Positions 25,201-33,346 of a stretch of 64,000 nucleotides of DNA are shown one piece after another. Positions within the stretch are counted from its first letter, which is position 1. Every line of letters begins with the position of its first letter. The notes beneath the pieces were generated by a model that ran no database searches, was not told the DNA's origin, and saw only the letters and a list, made by a program, of their open reading frames with translations. The stretch is from NCBI GenBank assembly GCA_029964075.1, contig CM057129.1, positions 22,559,430 to 22,623,429 of the forward strand. Reading direction: 5' to 3'. This DNA comes from Patiria pectinifera. Taxonomy: Eukaryota > Echinodermata > Asteroidea > Valvatida > Asterinidae. The translations under genes and the position numbers were made by a program.

Positions 25201-26756
25201 TTACCTGCATTTTTTAAAATTTAAAATGCCACCATATTCTTTTTTTGAATTTCCTCAAATTTCCTGCAAGTCCGTTTTGGCCCATATAACACATCCTCGT
25301 CTGCTGTATGCAGCACAATTCTCAAGAAGTGATTAGAGATGAATTATCCAACAGGTTCTTCAAGAATCAGGAGGTAATTTTTTTTCTAATGAAATTTAAA
25401 ATATTTGACATCTCAAGGCATATCCGTGTCCAACGCCAACACGAGGTTCTCCCTCTTGACAAGGAGAAGAAAGCAAAGGACAAGGACAAGTCTATTAAGT
25501 AAGTCCAAAGCTAAGTCTACATCCCAATTTCTTTGTTCTGGCCAGCAATAACACATGGGCCTATGGAAGCAGCCAATAGGGCTGTCCCATATAACTGAAT
25601 ATTCAAATATTCGTTCATTAACTGAATATTTGAATAGATTTTTTTGCCGGTTTCAATATTCGAAAACGAAAAAACTATGCAGGCACACAACTGTGATGTA
25701 ACTTTAATTGTAAATTTGTGGCGCTTTATTGTCACATGCCACTGATTTGCAGACGGTAACATTCTTGTCGACGGCAGTTCACTGATCCAATCCTTTTAGC
25801 AAGGTAAAGCCCTTGACAGTTATAAAAACTACAACTCCAGCAGTACATATCAAACGCTGCACGCAAAATTTAACCGGCATGCTTGCGTGCCACTTTCGAC
25901 CGACGCTGCATATAGTTGCAGCTGGAACGTGTAAAACTTGATCAGAGAGTTTCTAATATTTGATAAAACGCAGTTTCGAGTAATTGAATACTGAATTATT
26001 TGAAAATGGACAGCCCGAGCAGCAAAATCTACTTCCTGTAGACATGTGTGTAACTGCCAGCCGTGAGAAAGTATTTCATTTGCAGGCTTGGGATATGGTC
26101 ACTGCATTTGAACTTTTTATTATTTAAAAACTTACATAAATGCAATTGCAATCTAACAATCATAATTGATTAGATGCAAATAACATGCAAATTTGCTAAA
26201 AAAAATTCGTTCAGCCATTGAATGGTCAGTTCAGCCTTAAATTTACTATTTTATTATTTTATTTATTAATTTATTTAAAGTAAAGCCTTAAATTTGATTC
26301 ATTATTGCTGTGAACACGAATGTGAACGTGAATTTGTGATGTCGTGTTTTTTTTTTTAGCAAAAGTCAAGCAAAGTTCAACTTTTTCTTTCTTTCTAAAT
26401 TTCACTGCAATTGTTCTGTGTCGTCAAGTTTTCTTCCCGTTTGTAGTGAAGAGTGAACTGGCTCTTACAAGACTGCATAAAACAATGTACCCCAACAACG
26501 AAGACTTGCAAATTGGTCTCTTTATTCCAGAACCCTCTATCAAATCATCGAGTGCGCCCTCTTCTTCAGTCAGCGATCTGCTCCGCAAGGCAGCGACGGC
26601 CACGGCATGGTTACCATCCTGACGGACTACCGGCCGGGCCAGCTGGCCACGTCCCCGCTAGCGCTGGCTGCCGTGGAGATGGCTCAGGGGCGGGGCCTGC
26701 GCGTGGAGAACGCGTCCGAGTTCTACCACGCCTGGAAGAACTCGGGTCAGAGTTGA
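4112..26756 (+). CDS. SMG5: SMG5 homologue, C-terminal half (6 exons, 5' end outside window)
   Basis: Six exons (4112-4282, 19357-19416, 20134-20293, 24839-24929, 25418-25498, 26531-26756) with GT/AG introns join in one frame; intron phases are 0, 0, 1, 2, 2 and the total is 789 nt, that is 262 residues plus TGA. From SPYLVPDANAL to the stop, the product reads as the PIN-like domain of SMG5: SPYLVPDANAL, ERFIVVIPYAVVGHLDHF, LKKGNRHIRVQ, TLYQII, GMVTIL and a C-terminus with FYHAWK. SMG5 pairs with SMG7, binds phosphorylated UPF1 and recruits PP2A and decay factors in NMD in the cytoplasm. The acidic residue expected after the second strand of active PIN nucleases (as in SMG6) is glycine here, as in known SMG5, so catalysis is unlikely. 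The N-terminal 14-3-3-like and helical region is encoded before position 1. Introns are 15,074, 717, 4,545, 488 and 1,032 bp. SMG6 is the main alternative, but the missing acidic residue and the C-terminal tail favour SMG5. Confidence 0.93.
4322..4592 (+). mobile_element. Dispersed repeat D, copy 1
   Basis: Starts AGACTCTATGCATGA and ends with a segment CCGTTGAGGGGGTACTTGTG then cacggtgtcca. The ordered blocks (AGTGGTC.CCC.AACTCTC, ACCGTTGAGGGGGTAC) recur at 18204-18481 and 29236-29500. It begins 39 nt after the SMG5 exon a donor, so the element lies just inside the intron. Confidence 0.7.
4621..5050 (+). mobile_element. TTAA-flanked MITE B, copy 1
   Basis: TTAA at 4617-4620 and 5051-5054. 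Left end AGGGAAGATACAACATTTGC; right end ...GTTTTTCCCT. The interior contains the family mark TCCAACGCTGGTCGGCCAGT and ATGACAGTCTTAAGCATCC, found also at 12623 and 14600. About 430 bp, no coding capacity. Confidence 0.82.
5090..5178 (+). repeat. CACTAG-type repeat C, right-end fragment
   Basis: Matches the right end of the element at 21262-21633: TTCAACCC.GCGTCAAC-like blocks followed by TCTAGTGTGAAAAGG. The similarity explains an apparent 'conserved' translation shared by the two places (CET..FNP.STL.QPQ), which is a repeat artefact. Confidence 0.75.
5900..6060 (-). repeat. SINE-like repeat S1, copy 1
   Basis: On the minus strand it shares with 19905-20110 the order GAATCCC, ATTGGGTTTTC, CTCCT.TTTCT and CTCTA-AGATT/GAGTT blocks. 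The B-box-like TGTGTGAATCCC is degenerate. Assigned by similarity to copy 2. Confidence 0.55.
7087..7356 (+). mobile_element. Palindromic-end MITE P, copy 1, perfect 8-bp TSD
   Basis: Ends CATGGGCGTCGC and GCGACGCCCATG are inverted repeats. CTCGTGGA occurs directly on both sides (7079-7086 and 7357-7364). 270 bp; interior has G-rich and C-rich runs at opposite ends and a T-rich middle. Eight-base duplication suggests mobilisation by a hAT- or P-type transposase. Confidence 0.93.
8052..8493 (+). mobile_element. hAT-like MITE H, copy 1
   Basis: Ends TAGGGCTGTCC and GGACAGCTCTA. Interior shares ACTGAATATTTGA, GCGGCGCTTTATTGTCA, ACTCCAGC and GTGTAAAA.TTGATCAGAG with 25577-26018. Target duplication too diverged to be sure. 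Confidence 0.78.
8540..9016 (+). repeat. CACTAG-type repeat C with 189-bp tandem duplication
   Basis: A unit beginning AAAAACGCAGCTTGACCATA at 8635 is repeated from 8824 with a period of 189 bp and few differences; the second unit ends about 9016. Each unit has TGCTAGTGTGAAAGGGGTTC and AACCCTGGTCCAAA, also found inverted at 15147-15470. Confidence 0.88.
11035..11149. repeat. Foldback element
   Basis: Left arm AACAATTGTTGACTGCTGTG followed by ATGTGGGA is inverted at the right as TCCCACAGCACAGCAGTCAA. The loop is GAGGGGCGTGCTCACTGA. Just beyond, 11156-11175 is a perfect 20-bp palindrome CATGGAGCTATAGCTCCATG. Confidence 0.8.
12623..12998 (+). mobile_element. TTAA-flanked MITE B, copy 2
   Basis: TTAA at 12619-12622 and 12999-13002. 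Contains CTTTTGCTGTAATTTTCAG, AACGGTGGTCGGCCGACCAG and ATTTGCAAATGTTG-type right end (GCAAATGTTGTATTTTCTCT). The GGTCGGCCGACC word is a perfect 12-bp palindrome in the middle of the element. Confidence 0.82.
14600..15140 (+). mobile_element. TTAA-flanked MITE B, copy 3
   Basis: TTAA at 14596-14599 and 15141-15144. Shares with copy 2 the blocks CTTTTGCTGTCATTTTCAG, AATATTGTTACACTGACCTG, CACCAGGTGCCAT and GATGTTTGCAAATGTTGTA, in the same orientation. Its right TTAA directly adjoins another element (15147), showing dense serial insertion. Confidence 0.82.
15147..15470 (-). repeat. CACTAG-type repeat C, inverted copy
   Basis: Contains CAGGAACTCCTTTCACACTA and GAGAGGCTCTACCCAGGTAG, the reverse complement of blocks in 8635-9016. 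Ends AGTGTGGAAAGGCC. Lies immediately after MITE B copy 3. Confidence 0.78.
15485..15620 (+). repeat. tRNA-derived SINE-like segment
   Basis: AAAGCTCAGTTGGTTGAAAG resembles a Pol III A box with its flanks (AGCTCAGTTGG), and GGTTCCAATCC 45 nt on resembles a B box. The spacing fits a tRNA promoter, but the sequence does not fold as a full tRNA by eye. Confidence 0.55.
16555..16810. other. Non-repetitive mixed-GC block in SMG5 intron
   Basis: Unlike its neighbours it has no inverted ends, homopolymers or matches to the repeat families in the window. Contains GGTTATCGGCTGATATTAAC and AAAGCAAATTAATCAAGG words that resemble homeodomain-type sites. The short open frames lack splice signals that would make an exon. 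Possible conserved non-coding element; function unknown. Confidence 0.25.
18204..18481 (+). mobile_element. Dispersed repeat D, copy 2 with intact ends
   Basis: Perfect 11-bp inverted ends: TAGACTCCATG (18204-18214) and CATGGAGTCTA (18471-18481). Interior shares AACTCTCTCTTTTTAACCG and GTTGAGGGGGTACTTATG with the other D copies. Target duplication not identified. Confidence 0.75.
18538..19025 (-). mobile_element. TTAA-flanked MITE A, copy 2 (inverted relative to copy 1)
   Basis: TTAA at 18534-18537 and 19026-19029. Ends AGCTATAGTCCATCGTT and AATGATGGACTATATCT match those of copy 1 in reverse order, and the interior aligns with the reverse complement of 1801-2303. Only one arm of the copy-1 internal palindrome remains (from about 18850), suggesting a deletion of the other arm. 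Confidence 0.88.
19066..19262 (-). repeat. Dispersed repeat E, copy 2
   Basis: Reverse-complement match to 640-835 (see blocks there). Lies about 95 nt before the small SMG5 exon at 19357 and directly after MITE A copy 2. Confidence 0.75.
19357..19416 (+). CDS. SMG5: SMG5 exon b (charged helix)
   Basis: A 60-nt, phase 0-0 exon between cctcag and gtgaga. It encodes AEKEERRTQMMKDLAVRWLE, a strongly charged, probably helical segment. It corresponds to the arginine- and leucine-rich stretch just before the PIN domain in SMG5 proteins. With the start of the next exon it forms a continuous amphipathic helix (…LAVRWLE then HEIQQLEGQ). Confidence 0.85.
19905..20110 (-). repeat. SINE-like repeat S1, copy 2, next to the SMG5 PIN exon
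   Basis: Minus strand contains AGGGTTCGAATCCCTACC, a perfect RNA polymerase III B-box word (GGTTCGAATCC), then ATTGGGTTTTCAGTCCCTG. It is a tRNA-derived SINE head with a lineage-specific tail. It ends about 25 nt before the acceptor of the exon at 20134, so it lies in or next to the branch-point region. Confidence 0.65.
20134..20293 (+). CDS. SMG5: SMG5 exon c (start of PIN domain)
   Basis: Acceptor ttttgttcag, donor gtaaag, 160 nt, ends in phase 1. Encodes HEIQQLEGQ, a short linker, then SPYLVPDANALMNHL, LADSERFIVVIPYA. The VPD aspartate is the first acidic position of the PIN fold and is kept here. Strand 1 (YLVPDANAL) and strand 2 (RFIVVIP) are the parts most diagnostic of SMG5. A SINE-like repeat on the opposite strand ends only a few tens of bases before the acceptor. 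Confidence 0.93.
21262..21633 (+). mobile_element. CACTAG-type element C with perfect 18-bp inverted ends
   Basis: AGCCCTTTTCACACTAGA at 21262-21279 is the exact reverse complement of 21616-21633. The interior is made of repeated CAACCC / GGGTTG words (for example GGGTTGAACTCAACCCTGGG), giving a highly self-complementary sequence. No coding capacity. Target duplication unclear. Confidence 0.88.
21782..23618. mobile_element. 1.8-kb TTAA-flanked transposon with ~59-bp inverted ends
   Basis: TTAA at 21778-21781 and 23619-23622. The left end (ACTCCACCCGTGACGTCA..., to about 21840) is repeated inverted at about 23560-23618 with few mismatches; within it lies a hairpin CGCTCCAT...ATGGAGCG. The interior has a degenerate tandem array (21972-22365) and, on the minus strand, short protein-like stretches (for example EVHFDTPNEYEDCMYEYK near 23190-23130 followed by gtaaga). 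No complete transposase is visible, so it is a decayed or non-autonomous element, sited in the 4.5-kb SMG5 intron. Confidence 0.82.
21972..22365 (+). repeat. Degenerate tandem repeat inside the TTAA element
   Basis: Four diverged units of roughly 85-110 bp, each with CTACACCGTTTCTCAA-like, TTTTATGCAT and GTTTCTTATA.AGCATG words (starts near 21974, 22086, 22168 and 22258). Confidence 0.7.
23622..23712 (+). repeat. Palindrome GGATAATGCC…GGCATTATCC
   Basis: Inverted arms GGATAATGCC and GGCATTATCC enclose a hairpin GAATGGCCCTCGGGC-ttc-GCCCTCGGGCCATTC. It adjoins the right TTAA of the 1.8-kb element. A similar CCCGAGGC/GCCTCGGG-type hairpin with AAGCCGAGG lies at about 34525-34585. Confidence 0.75.
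24430..24778 (+). mobile_element. MITE G, copy 1
   Basis: Ends GCAGCGTTGTAGTCAAG and CAAACTACAACACT are inverted. Interior has many GACTTG/CAAGTC words (ACTTGTGAT, GACTCAAG) and the shared block ACAACAAAGGAATGCCTTTG. Lies in the SMG5 intron, ending about 60 nt before the exon at 24839. A fragment is at 26930-27020. Confidence 0.78.
24839..24929 (+). CDS. SMG5: SMG5 exon d (PIN domain, middle)
   Basis: Acceptor cgttgcag, donor gtcagt, 91 nt, phase 1 to 2. It encodes VVGHLDHFKKKHFEAREA followed by SRFLEQILKKGNR. In active PIN nucleases such as SMG6 the position after the VI strand is glutamate (NELDGL-type motif); here it is Gly-His-Leu-Asp, so one catalytic acid is missing, as in other SMG5 proteins. 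The R of GNR is split across the next junction (AG|G). Confidence 0.92.
25418..25498 (+). CDS. SMG5: SMG5 exon e (lysine-rich PIN insert)
   Basis: 81 nt from the acceptor ctcaag to gtaagt, phase 2 to 2. It encodes HIRVQRQHEVLPLDKEKK then AKDKDKSIK. HIRVQ continues the GNR-(H/Y)-IR motif of SMG5; the lysine- and aspartate-rich loop that follows replaces the acidic metal-binding loop of active PIN enzymes. The upstream tract is a poor pyrimidine tract, so the acceptor is weak by eye, but the codon across the junction and the downstream frame support it. Confidence 0.88.
25577..26018 (+). mobile_element. hAT-like MITE H, copy 2
   Basis: Ends TAGGGCTGTCC and GGACAGCCCGA. Flanks GCAGCCAA (25569-25576) and GCAGCAAA (26019-26026) fit an 8-bp duplication with one change. 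Lies within the last SMG5 intron. Non-coding. Confidence 0.82.
26531..26756 (+). CDS. SMG5: SMG5 terminal coding exon (end of PIN domain and stop)
   Basis: Acceptor ctctttattccag, then 75 codons ending in TGA at 26754-26756. Encodes TLYQIIECALFFSQR, GMVTILTDYRPGQLA, a helix (SPLALAAVEMAQ) and the C-terminal FYHAWKNSGQS. This is the last strand and helix of the PIN fold. The exon is clearly richer in G+C than its surroundings, as expected for coding sequence in this locus. The phrase ILTDY keeps an aspartate at a position where PIN enzymes of the SMG6 type also carry one. Confidence 0.93.
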
Positions 26757-27373
26757 CGACGTCGGGAAACTGAATCGGAGACTAGCGGGACCATTGTGAA
26801 ACCGTGAAGGTAAATACCTAATCTGATTCCATCATAGGTTTGAAGTCCTTTCTTGTGTAACTTGTAAGTACTGATCAGCTGCTGTTTCTCCAACCCTCAT
26901 TCTAAAAACTTGGGCATAGGATGTGCGCCTGGTTTGAATAGACTTGTCGGACCCCAGCCCGTCACAAGTCAAATCACAAGTCGGTCAGAAGACAAATCAA
27001 AAGTTACAGGGAAAGAGTAGTGACATATGAATACATTTAATCACATGTCATTTGAAAAGCCGACAAGTTGACTTGAGACTGTATTTTTGGATTGGATAGA
27101 CCATCTGTTGTCGGCTTTGAAACCATCGATCGGTCATTGTGCAGAAAAACTAAACTTTTTTTTTCATCCAGTGTTTGTTGATATGTTTGTAGTAGTATTA
27201 AGCAGCATGTTCTTTTGAATTTTTTCCATGAAAAACAGGCTGTAAAAATGTCCACCACGGACCCAACAAAATACACAGTAACTTACCCAACTGATACACG
27301 GGCAGATAAAAATTTGTACTTTTCGTTGGGAAAGTTCGAATGGGTTCAAAGTCAAATTTCAATCGCAAATAAA
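26757..27373 (+). other. SMG5 3' untranslated region (extent uncertain)
   Basis: Sequence directly after the stop stays fairly G+C-rich to about 26810 and then becomes A/T-rich. A candidate AATAAA poly(A) signal lies at 27368-27373. A possible splice donor (AAG|GTAAAT) sits at 26810. Neither the poly(A) site nor the splice is proven from sequence alone. 26930-27020 resembles part of the dispersed element seen at 24430 and 31992. Confidence 0.4.
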
Positions 27374-29235
27374 ACCTCAAAGGTTAAATATTTTTTTAAA
27401 TAAGGGTAAATTTTTCAGAGTGATTTCAAATCTCAACAAGGCTTGAAGAGGCCGCTGTTGCAGACTCAACAGGAAGGCTTGCTTGTGCTCAACTCATTAT
27501 GAAATGAAATACACACGGCCAAGCATTGAATTCAGCCTCGAGGACATTCTCCAAATTAAAATGTAACCGGACCTTGCCAAACAAAGAGTTACTGGCCTCG
27601 AAACATAATGTGAATTGCAAATGAATAGGCAGTGTAATGTCCATGTCTCAAAAGAGTAGGCATATCTATTAAATGCACATATGCAAAAATGAAACTTCAT
27701 CCTTTGTTCCTTACGTGCCACTTCGACGTTTCCCCCGAATTTCCTCATGCAGTGTTGCCAAACTTTTTTGTTGACAAACTTCAAATTCGTTCAGTTAAAT
27801 ACTGGCATTTTTTACCTTAGTAATGCTTGCTGTTTAACCTTTGTGAAAAATTTCAGTGTCATGAAATTTAGTTTGAAATTCAAAAATGGTGGCATCCGGA
27901 AATTGGGCACAAAATCGGTTGAGTGTTCCCTAACTTGATGCACTTAAATAAATCTTGGAAAATCCCAAGTTAACATTTCAGAATTTCTTTAAATTTGATT
28001 AATTCTGATAAACCATTATTATCTCTACTTACATACCCAAATAACTTCAAAATAAAATTAGAAAATCATGCCCAAATAAATTTCTCTGCTAACTTTGCAG
28101 TGGGCAGATAAACTCATGATTTATGAACAGGAATGTTCAGACCTTGATGAAATTTGTGAAACTTCAGGTAAAACTTTTACTCTAGCTAGGCGCTAGAGGC
28201 GAAAAAAGTGCGCCACGTTAGGGGCCGTGCCACATTTGGTCCATCAACAATACAGGATTAACCATGTATGATGGAAGCGAAGAACTTCAAAAGACCACAT
28301 AATTTATTCCACATTGCTATCACATCTCAAAATAATGACTGGTTCCCTTGGCCATTGAACCCAAAGTACGGGTTGTGGCATCCTGTTCAGTGTTATTCCA
28401 AGGGGCCTTGATAAAACTGAACGTGAATGATCTTCAGTCAGTTTCCGGGAAAACATGACCCGGGGAAACAAGGCTTTATAATTCTGTGGCTGTGCAGCAG
28501 TGACCTAGGCTACACCAGCCAATCCTTGCGATTGGTGGCATCAACCCAATGCAGTGGGATTGCATTTGGCCAATCAAATCCTGTCCTTGATAAAAAAACA
28601 TCAATATGCGCATGATTATCATATTCTCCCCCTGCACTAGCTGGCCTATCTATCAACAAGAATCCATAAGATTAACTAGAGGGGGAAAAAAAACCAGTTT
28701 GTTTCTTCCAGTCAAAACAAACATACACTGACTTGGCAATTTCTGAGATTTTATAGATTTCGCTAGTGAGGTTGCACAAACAAGGTGCAAGGTTTTTTTG
28801 TGATTTATTTTTCACTGAAGGAATTTGGAAAGAATTTCATTTTGTGAGTGGCTGTTTGGACAAGGCATTGTTATGGTTGTGATTTGGCAATTTTCTTCAA
28901 TTTAAGTGTTGGTTTGTTGACTGAACTTCAATGGCATTCATTAGGCATTGCATGGTCATTGTTATCAAAGTCACAAACTGTTAAGTTAAGCCTAGTATTA
29001 TAGTGCTTGGTACCATTTTTGTTTTGGTTAAAAACCAACATACTTTCGTAAGTTTGGAAGCAAAGTTTGTTTCACAATTTGGTCTGTGGTTTGAGTCTGC
29101 ACCCACAATGAACTGTTTGTGCTATATGGTTGAACAGTTATTTCCTGCGTTTGTTTCATTGAATGGAAACCCCCAACTGGACAAAAGTTTCCAGTTTCAG
29201 AATTAAAATTGTTTTGCTCCATCACTGTGGGTCAG

Positions 29236-29500
29236 TAATGGACTCTGTGCATGTACGATAGGTGGCGCTTCGTGGCCACTTTCAAGAGGGAGGGACGCAC
29301 CGCGTGCACGTACTGGTTTGTACACTTATAGCGCAAAGTGCGTACAGCTAATTTCATTCTGAATTTTCACAAACCCACAAGTCTTCGCGTGAGCATCTGG
29401 CATAATCAGCAATGCGTTCGAATGTCCCCCTCAGTGGTCTCCCCAAACTCTCCCATTGTAACCGTTGAGGGGGTACCTGTGCTCAGAGTTCCTGTGCTGA
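29236..29500 (+). mobile_element. Dispersed repeat D, copy 3
   Basis: Begins TAATGGACTCTGTGCATG and runs to GTACCTGTGCTCAGAGTTCC. Shares with copy 1 the blocks CAGCAATGC.TT.GAATGTCCC, CAGTGGTCTCCCC.AACTC and ACCGTTGAGGGGGTAC. A shorter related end (TTGAGGGGTACTTGTGCCAG) lies near 20749. Confidence 0.72.
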
Positions 29501-31765
29501 AATAGCATTCTGGCATCTTCAATGCATTATACCAAAAGTTAAAGTTTTTGGTTGCCACTGCCCTAGCTAATAGTAGTCTACATGTACACCACTACACAGG
29601 CAGTTCCAGAAAGCAAGGTGGGCAAAAAAAGAGACGCTGTTAGTTCACTGTATCTTTACAGTGTTAAATTACTTGCAGGGTTCGGCTGTGGAAAGATTTG
29701 TGATTTAATGAAAGGTAAATTTGTGTAGCTTGTGTGTTGAGTCATTGGTTTCATTCATGGTCACTGACAGTGATATGATAAACAAAGTCAAGGGGGGGAA
29801 GGTTAGCAGAATTTGACCAAAACAAAAAGTTGGATAGCCAATTTGGGAAAAGCCCAGTGTACACATGTACATTATTACAAGCACAAGAGTGTCTCCTACT
29901 CCTAGTTACAGTAGCTGGTACTGATTGCCCGTAAAAATAGCCAATCTTGGCATATTGTAGAAACGTGCCTCTTTGTACAAGCTACAATCTACCAGAAGAT
30001 TAAAGTTAGTCTTTTGTATTTGAATACTTAGTACAATCCAAACAAAACGCTTGCCTTTGTCCATTCTAATTACAATGCTGCACACTTGTGTCACTTTATA
30101 CAGACTTGAAGCAAACAAACCAATTTTTTTTTTTGCCCAGTACTAGTAATCAATAAAGTAACCCTATCTTGAGTAAGCTATCCAAAGCCACACATGTTAT
30201 CCACATCTAACTTGATAGGCAGGGCATAATTCCAAGTGATTTGTGGCACACGGTGCTCTCTGAGGGGCAAAAAAAAAAACCCTGATGGCCCTGGGAATGC
30301 CAATGCCCCAAATGACCTGTCCCCCCTGTGCTCCCCATCAAAATAACATGAGACACCAAGCGGAGACCAAAAACAGCTCATGTTGTGGCACAGGGCCCAC
30401 CAGGGGGAAAAGCATCACATTACAAGGTTAACTTTTTATGGCAGCCAGTTTCTTGTCTGACCCAGGAATTTTTTTTTTTATCAACACCAGGCCCTTGTCA
30501 GTAATTCTATTGAAGTGTTTCCAGAAGCAGTCCTAGGCTACAGCGGGATTAGATTTATTGCAATTTGGTAAATTGGGAGTTATTTATTGGTTTACCAAAA
30601 TGAAGTGAGGCGTATTTTTTTTTCTGGTGGGATTTCTTGAATGTTTGAAGGTCAAAACCTAAATTTTGAGAAACTAATAGTTATTTTTTAAGGTTTCTCT
30701 TCACAGTCACATGGACTGATTTATGTGCTTTACCCTTTTCTTTGTGTGGGTTTATGGTGTGGCCTGTTTCAAAAGTTAATGGGGAAAAAAATCAGAACTG
30801 AAAAAAACTTCTTGGAAGCTGTTTTTAATAAATGACAAATTTGGCTTCAAACTTTTTAAAATATATTTTGCCCCAAAGGTACAACACCAAAACGTTAGAA
30901 ATGGAAAGACCTGTAATTGTCCAGGAGTGTGTCTGCTTATATGAACTCCATGTTTTGTCAGAAAAACATCAACACTGAATTTTTGAAGAGTAAACATGCA
31001 GTTTTGAAAGCGTCAATCAATCAGTTGTAAACAAACTACAGAGGAGTAAGCCATATGGCATTGGACTCAGTCACCTGTGTATGTAATAGAAGTGAATTCT
31101 TTCGTTTCTCTTTTCATTCCGACTGTTTGTTAATGCCTGGGCTTATATTTGTTAGCCACCGCGTGATCCCCACATTTCAGCTTATATGACAAACCACAAA
31201 CTACTGGTGGATCAGTAATGTTGTGCGCTGCGATCACATTTCCATTGTGATGGAACTGAATGGCATGTCCCTGTTTTTCCCATGCTGATTGGCCCGGCGT
31301 TGTAGAGTTTCACTTTCGTGCGTCAACAATGAAGCCATATCTTTGGTTACATTCTACGGTTTCGTGTTTTGGTTTGGCACACATGTTATTGGGACCGTCC
31401 TAAATGGTGAAACCGGAGTGCGTCCCCAAAACTTTCTGTCTGTCTTTGCAGTTGACGCTGAAGAAGGCCTTGCCAATGCCGAACTGAATTTTGTTGATTT
31501 GAATATTTCAGGTCAATCCAGTCAGTGAACAGTTAACAGCAGTTTTATTCATTTCCTTGTTTCTTTTTTTTCTGAAAACAATGGGCTTGGATTTCCTTTG
31601 GAATGTGTTCAGATTGGAATGTGTTATTCCCCCTTGCTTTTGTCCTGAAACCCTTCATACAGGGGCGGAGCCAGTTGGGAGGGAGGGAGGGAGGACAACA
31701 CAATATAGGGTGTTTTTTTGTGTGAATGAGGGCGCTGAAATGGTGCCACATTCTGTAGGTAGCAG

Positions 31766-31990
31766 CATGGGCGTCGCGAGGGGGGGCAAGGGGGACGCTT
31801 GCCCCCACCCCCAAAAACGGGGAAAAGAGGTGCGAAGCCATATTGCTGTTAAATTGATGGGGTGGGGGTAGGGTAAATGCTCCCCTGCTCACGCTCGGAT
31901 AAATGATAAATTGAGAATATAATGAAAAAGTCAAGGAATTTTGGGCAAAATTTGCTTGGGTCAATTAAAAAAATCCTGGCGACGCCCATG
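31766..31990 (+). mobile_element. Palindromic-end MITE P, copy 2, inserted in another element
   Basis: Ends CATGGGCGTCGC and GGCGACGCCCATG. Perfect 8-bp duplication GGTAGCAG at 31758-31765 and 31991-31998. The duplicated word is the tip of the inverted end of the element at 31992-32212, so this copy jumped into that element. Same G-rich/C-rich layout as copy 1. Confidence 0.93.
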
Positions 31991-31991
31991 G

Positions 31992-32212
31992 GTAGCAGTG
32001 TTGTATTTGAGTCTGTCACAGGCCCTTTCACAATCCTCTCACAAGTCCAGTCACAAGTAACGGGATGAACAATGACAACAAAGGAATGCTTTTGTAACAG
32101 ATCACTTGAATAGCTAGTTACTTGACCTGAGACTGAAGGGATGTGATGGAATTGTAATGGACCTGTGGGGATTTGTGGGGACTTGTGATGGACACGGCTA
32201 CAACACTGCTAC
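31992..32212 (+). mobile_element. MITE G, copy 2 (tip split by MITE P)
   Basis: Perfect 14-bp inverted ends GTAGCAGTGTTGTA (31992-32005) and TACAACACTGCTAC (32199-32212). The interior shares ACAAAGGAATGC.TTTGT, TGAATAGCT and GGACTTGTGATGG-type blocks with 24430-24778. Confidence 0.85.
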
Positions 32213-33346
32213 TTTGCTAGGTAGGCAACTTTACTCGGATCGTTTGATTTCCTTGTTTTTCACTTCACACTTACGCTATTAAAAACTGCAAAACACTGTT
32301 TAAAGTCTTGTAAAGCTTGGAACATCCCCTCTTTTTTTTTACTTTGCAGTTGCATGCCTTTTTATTGGATACAAACGATAGAAATATCACGTTCGTGAAG
32401 TAATTTAGCAAATTTAGTTCAATCTGAAAATTGAGGGTTTTAAAAAAGTACTGTTTGACTTTTAATATATAGCAACACGAAAAAGTGCAATTTAATCTAT
32501 AATTCAAATCTTTTTGTACCCCAAAATGGCATTGTTAATTATTGTGCCCACAGAAATATGGCCTGTTAGTGGGATGGTACATTTTTCAAGCAGCATTTTC
32601 ATTTTAATATGTACAGAACCACTTGTTTGCAGAATAATTGATTTGGATATATTAAAAACAAAATCTCTTCCGTCTTTGGAATTGAGCTGAATGTTCAAGT
32701 GCTTCCATTTGCTCACCATGTGGTTGCACAACCAAAGGTCACAGAACATTTTTTGTCGGTTCCGCTTTGACCGTACTGTTTCACAAACTGATGACTAAAA
32801 CATATTATTGCAGTAAGCGCAAAGTTGCGGGTTTCATGTAGCTGTGTTTGGCCTTTGCTTCATTGCGAAAGCATGCCTGCTTATTGAATTCCGTTCCTGG
32901 TTTTCTATCCACAGTGTTTATCAGTTCACAGGCCCTTCACTTCTACCCATGGCCAAGTCCAGTAATTGCTCTGATAAATTGTTTTTTTCTCTAGTTTTCC
33001 ACGTTTTGGTTGAATGATTTTCCAGAAGTATCCACTTCACAGCTCATGCATGGAATTGCTATTTTTGAGAGGGTAGTGCTTAGAATTGTGTTGTTTGTAG
33101 TTTGAGCTTTTGTAAGTTTAACTAAGACAAGAATTTACAAATTACAGTGGTATTGTCTTTCCATTTTTTTGCCATTGACTCTTGTTGGACATTGAAACCA
33201 AGATTCACTTTATTTCACATCACACAGCAATTGGGTCATCAGATGAAAACAACCTTTAAACATAATGCACCAGACTATAGTAACTTGCTGACAGTCAGTT
33301 GTGAGTCGGGCAGTGCTATCATATAGGATTACCCTGCAACACCAAT

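Noticed and set aside
31557-31964. Frames of 104-139 codons on both strands
   Set aside because: They cover the P MITE and low-complexity G/C runs.
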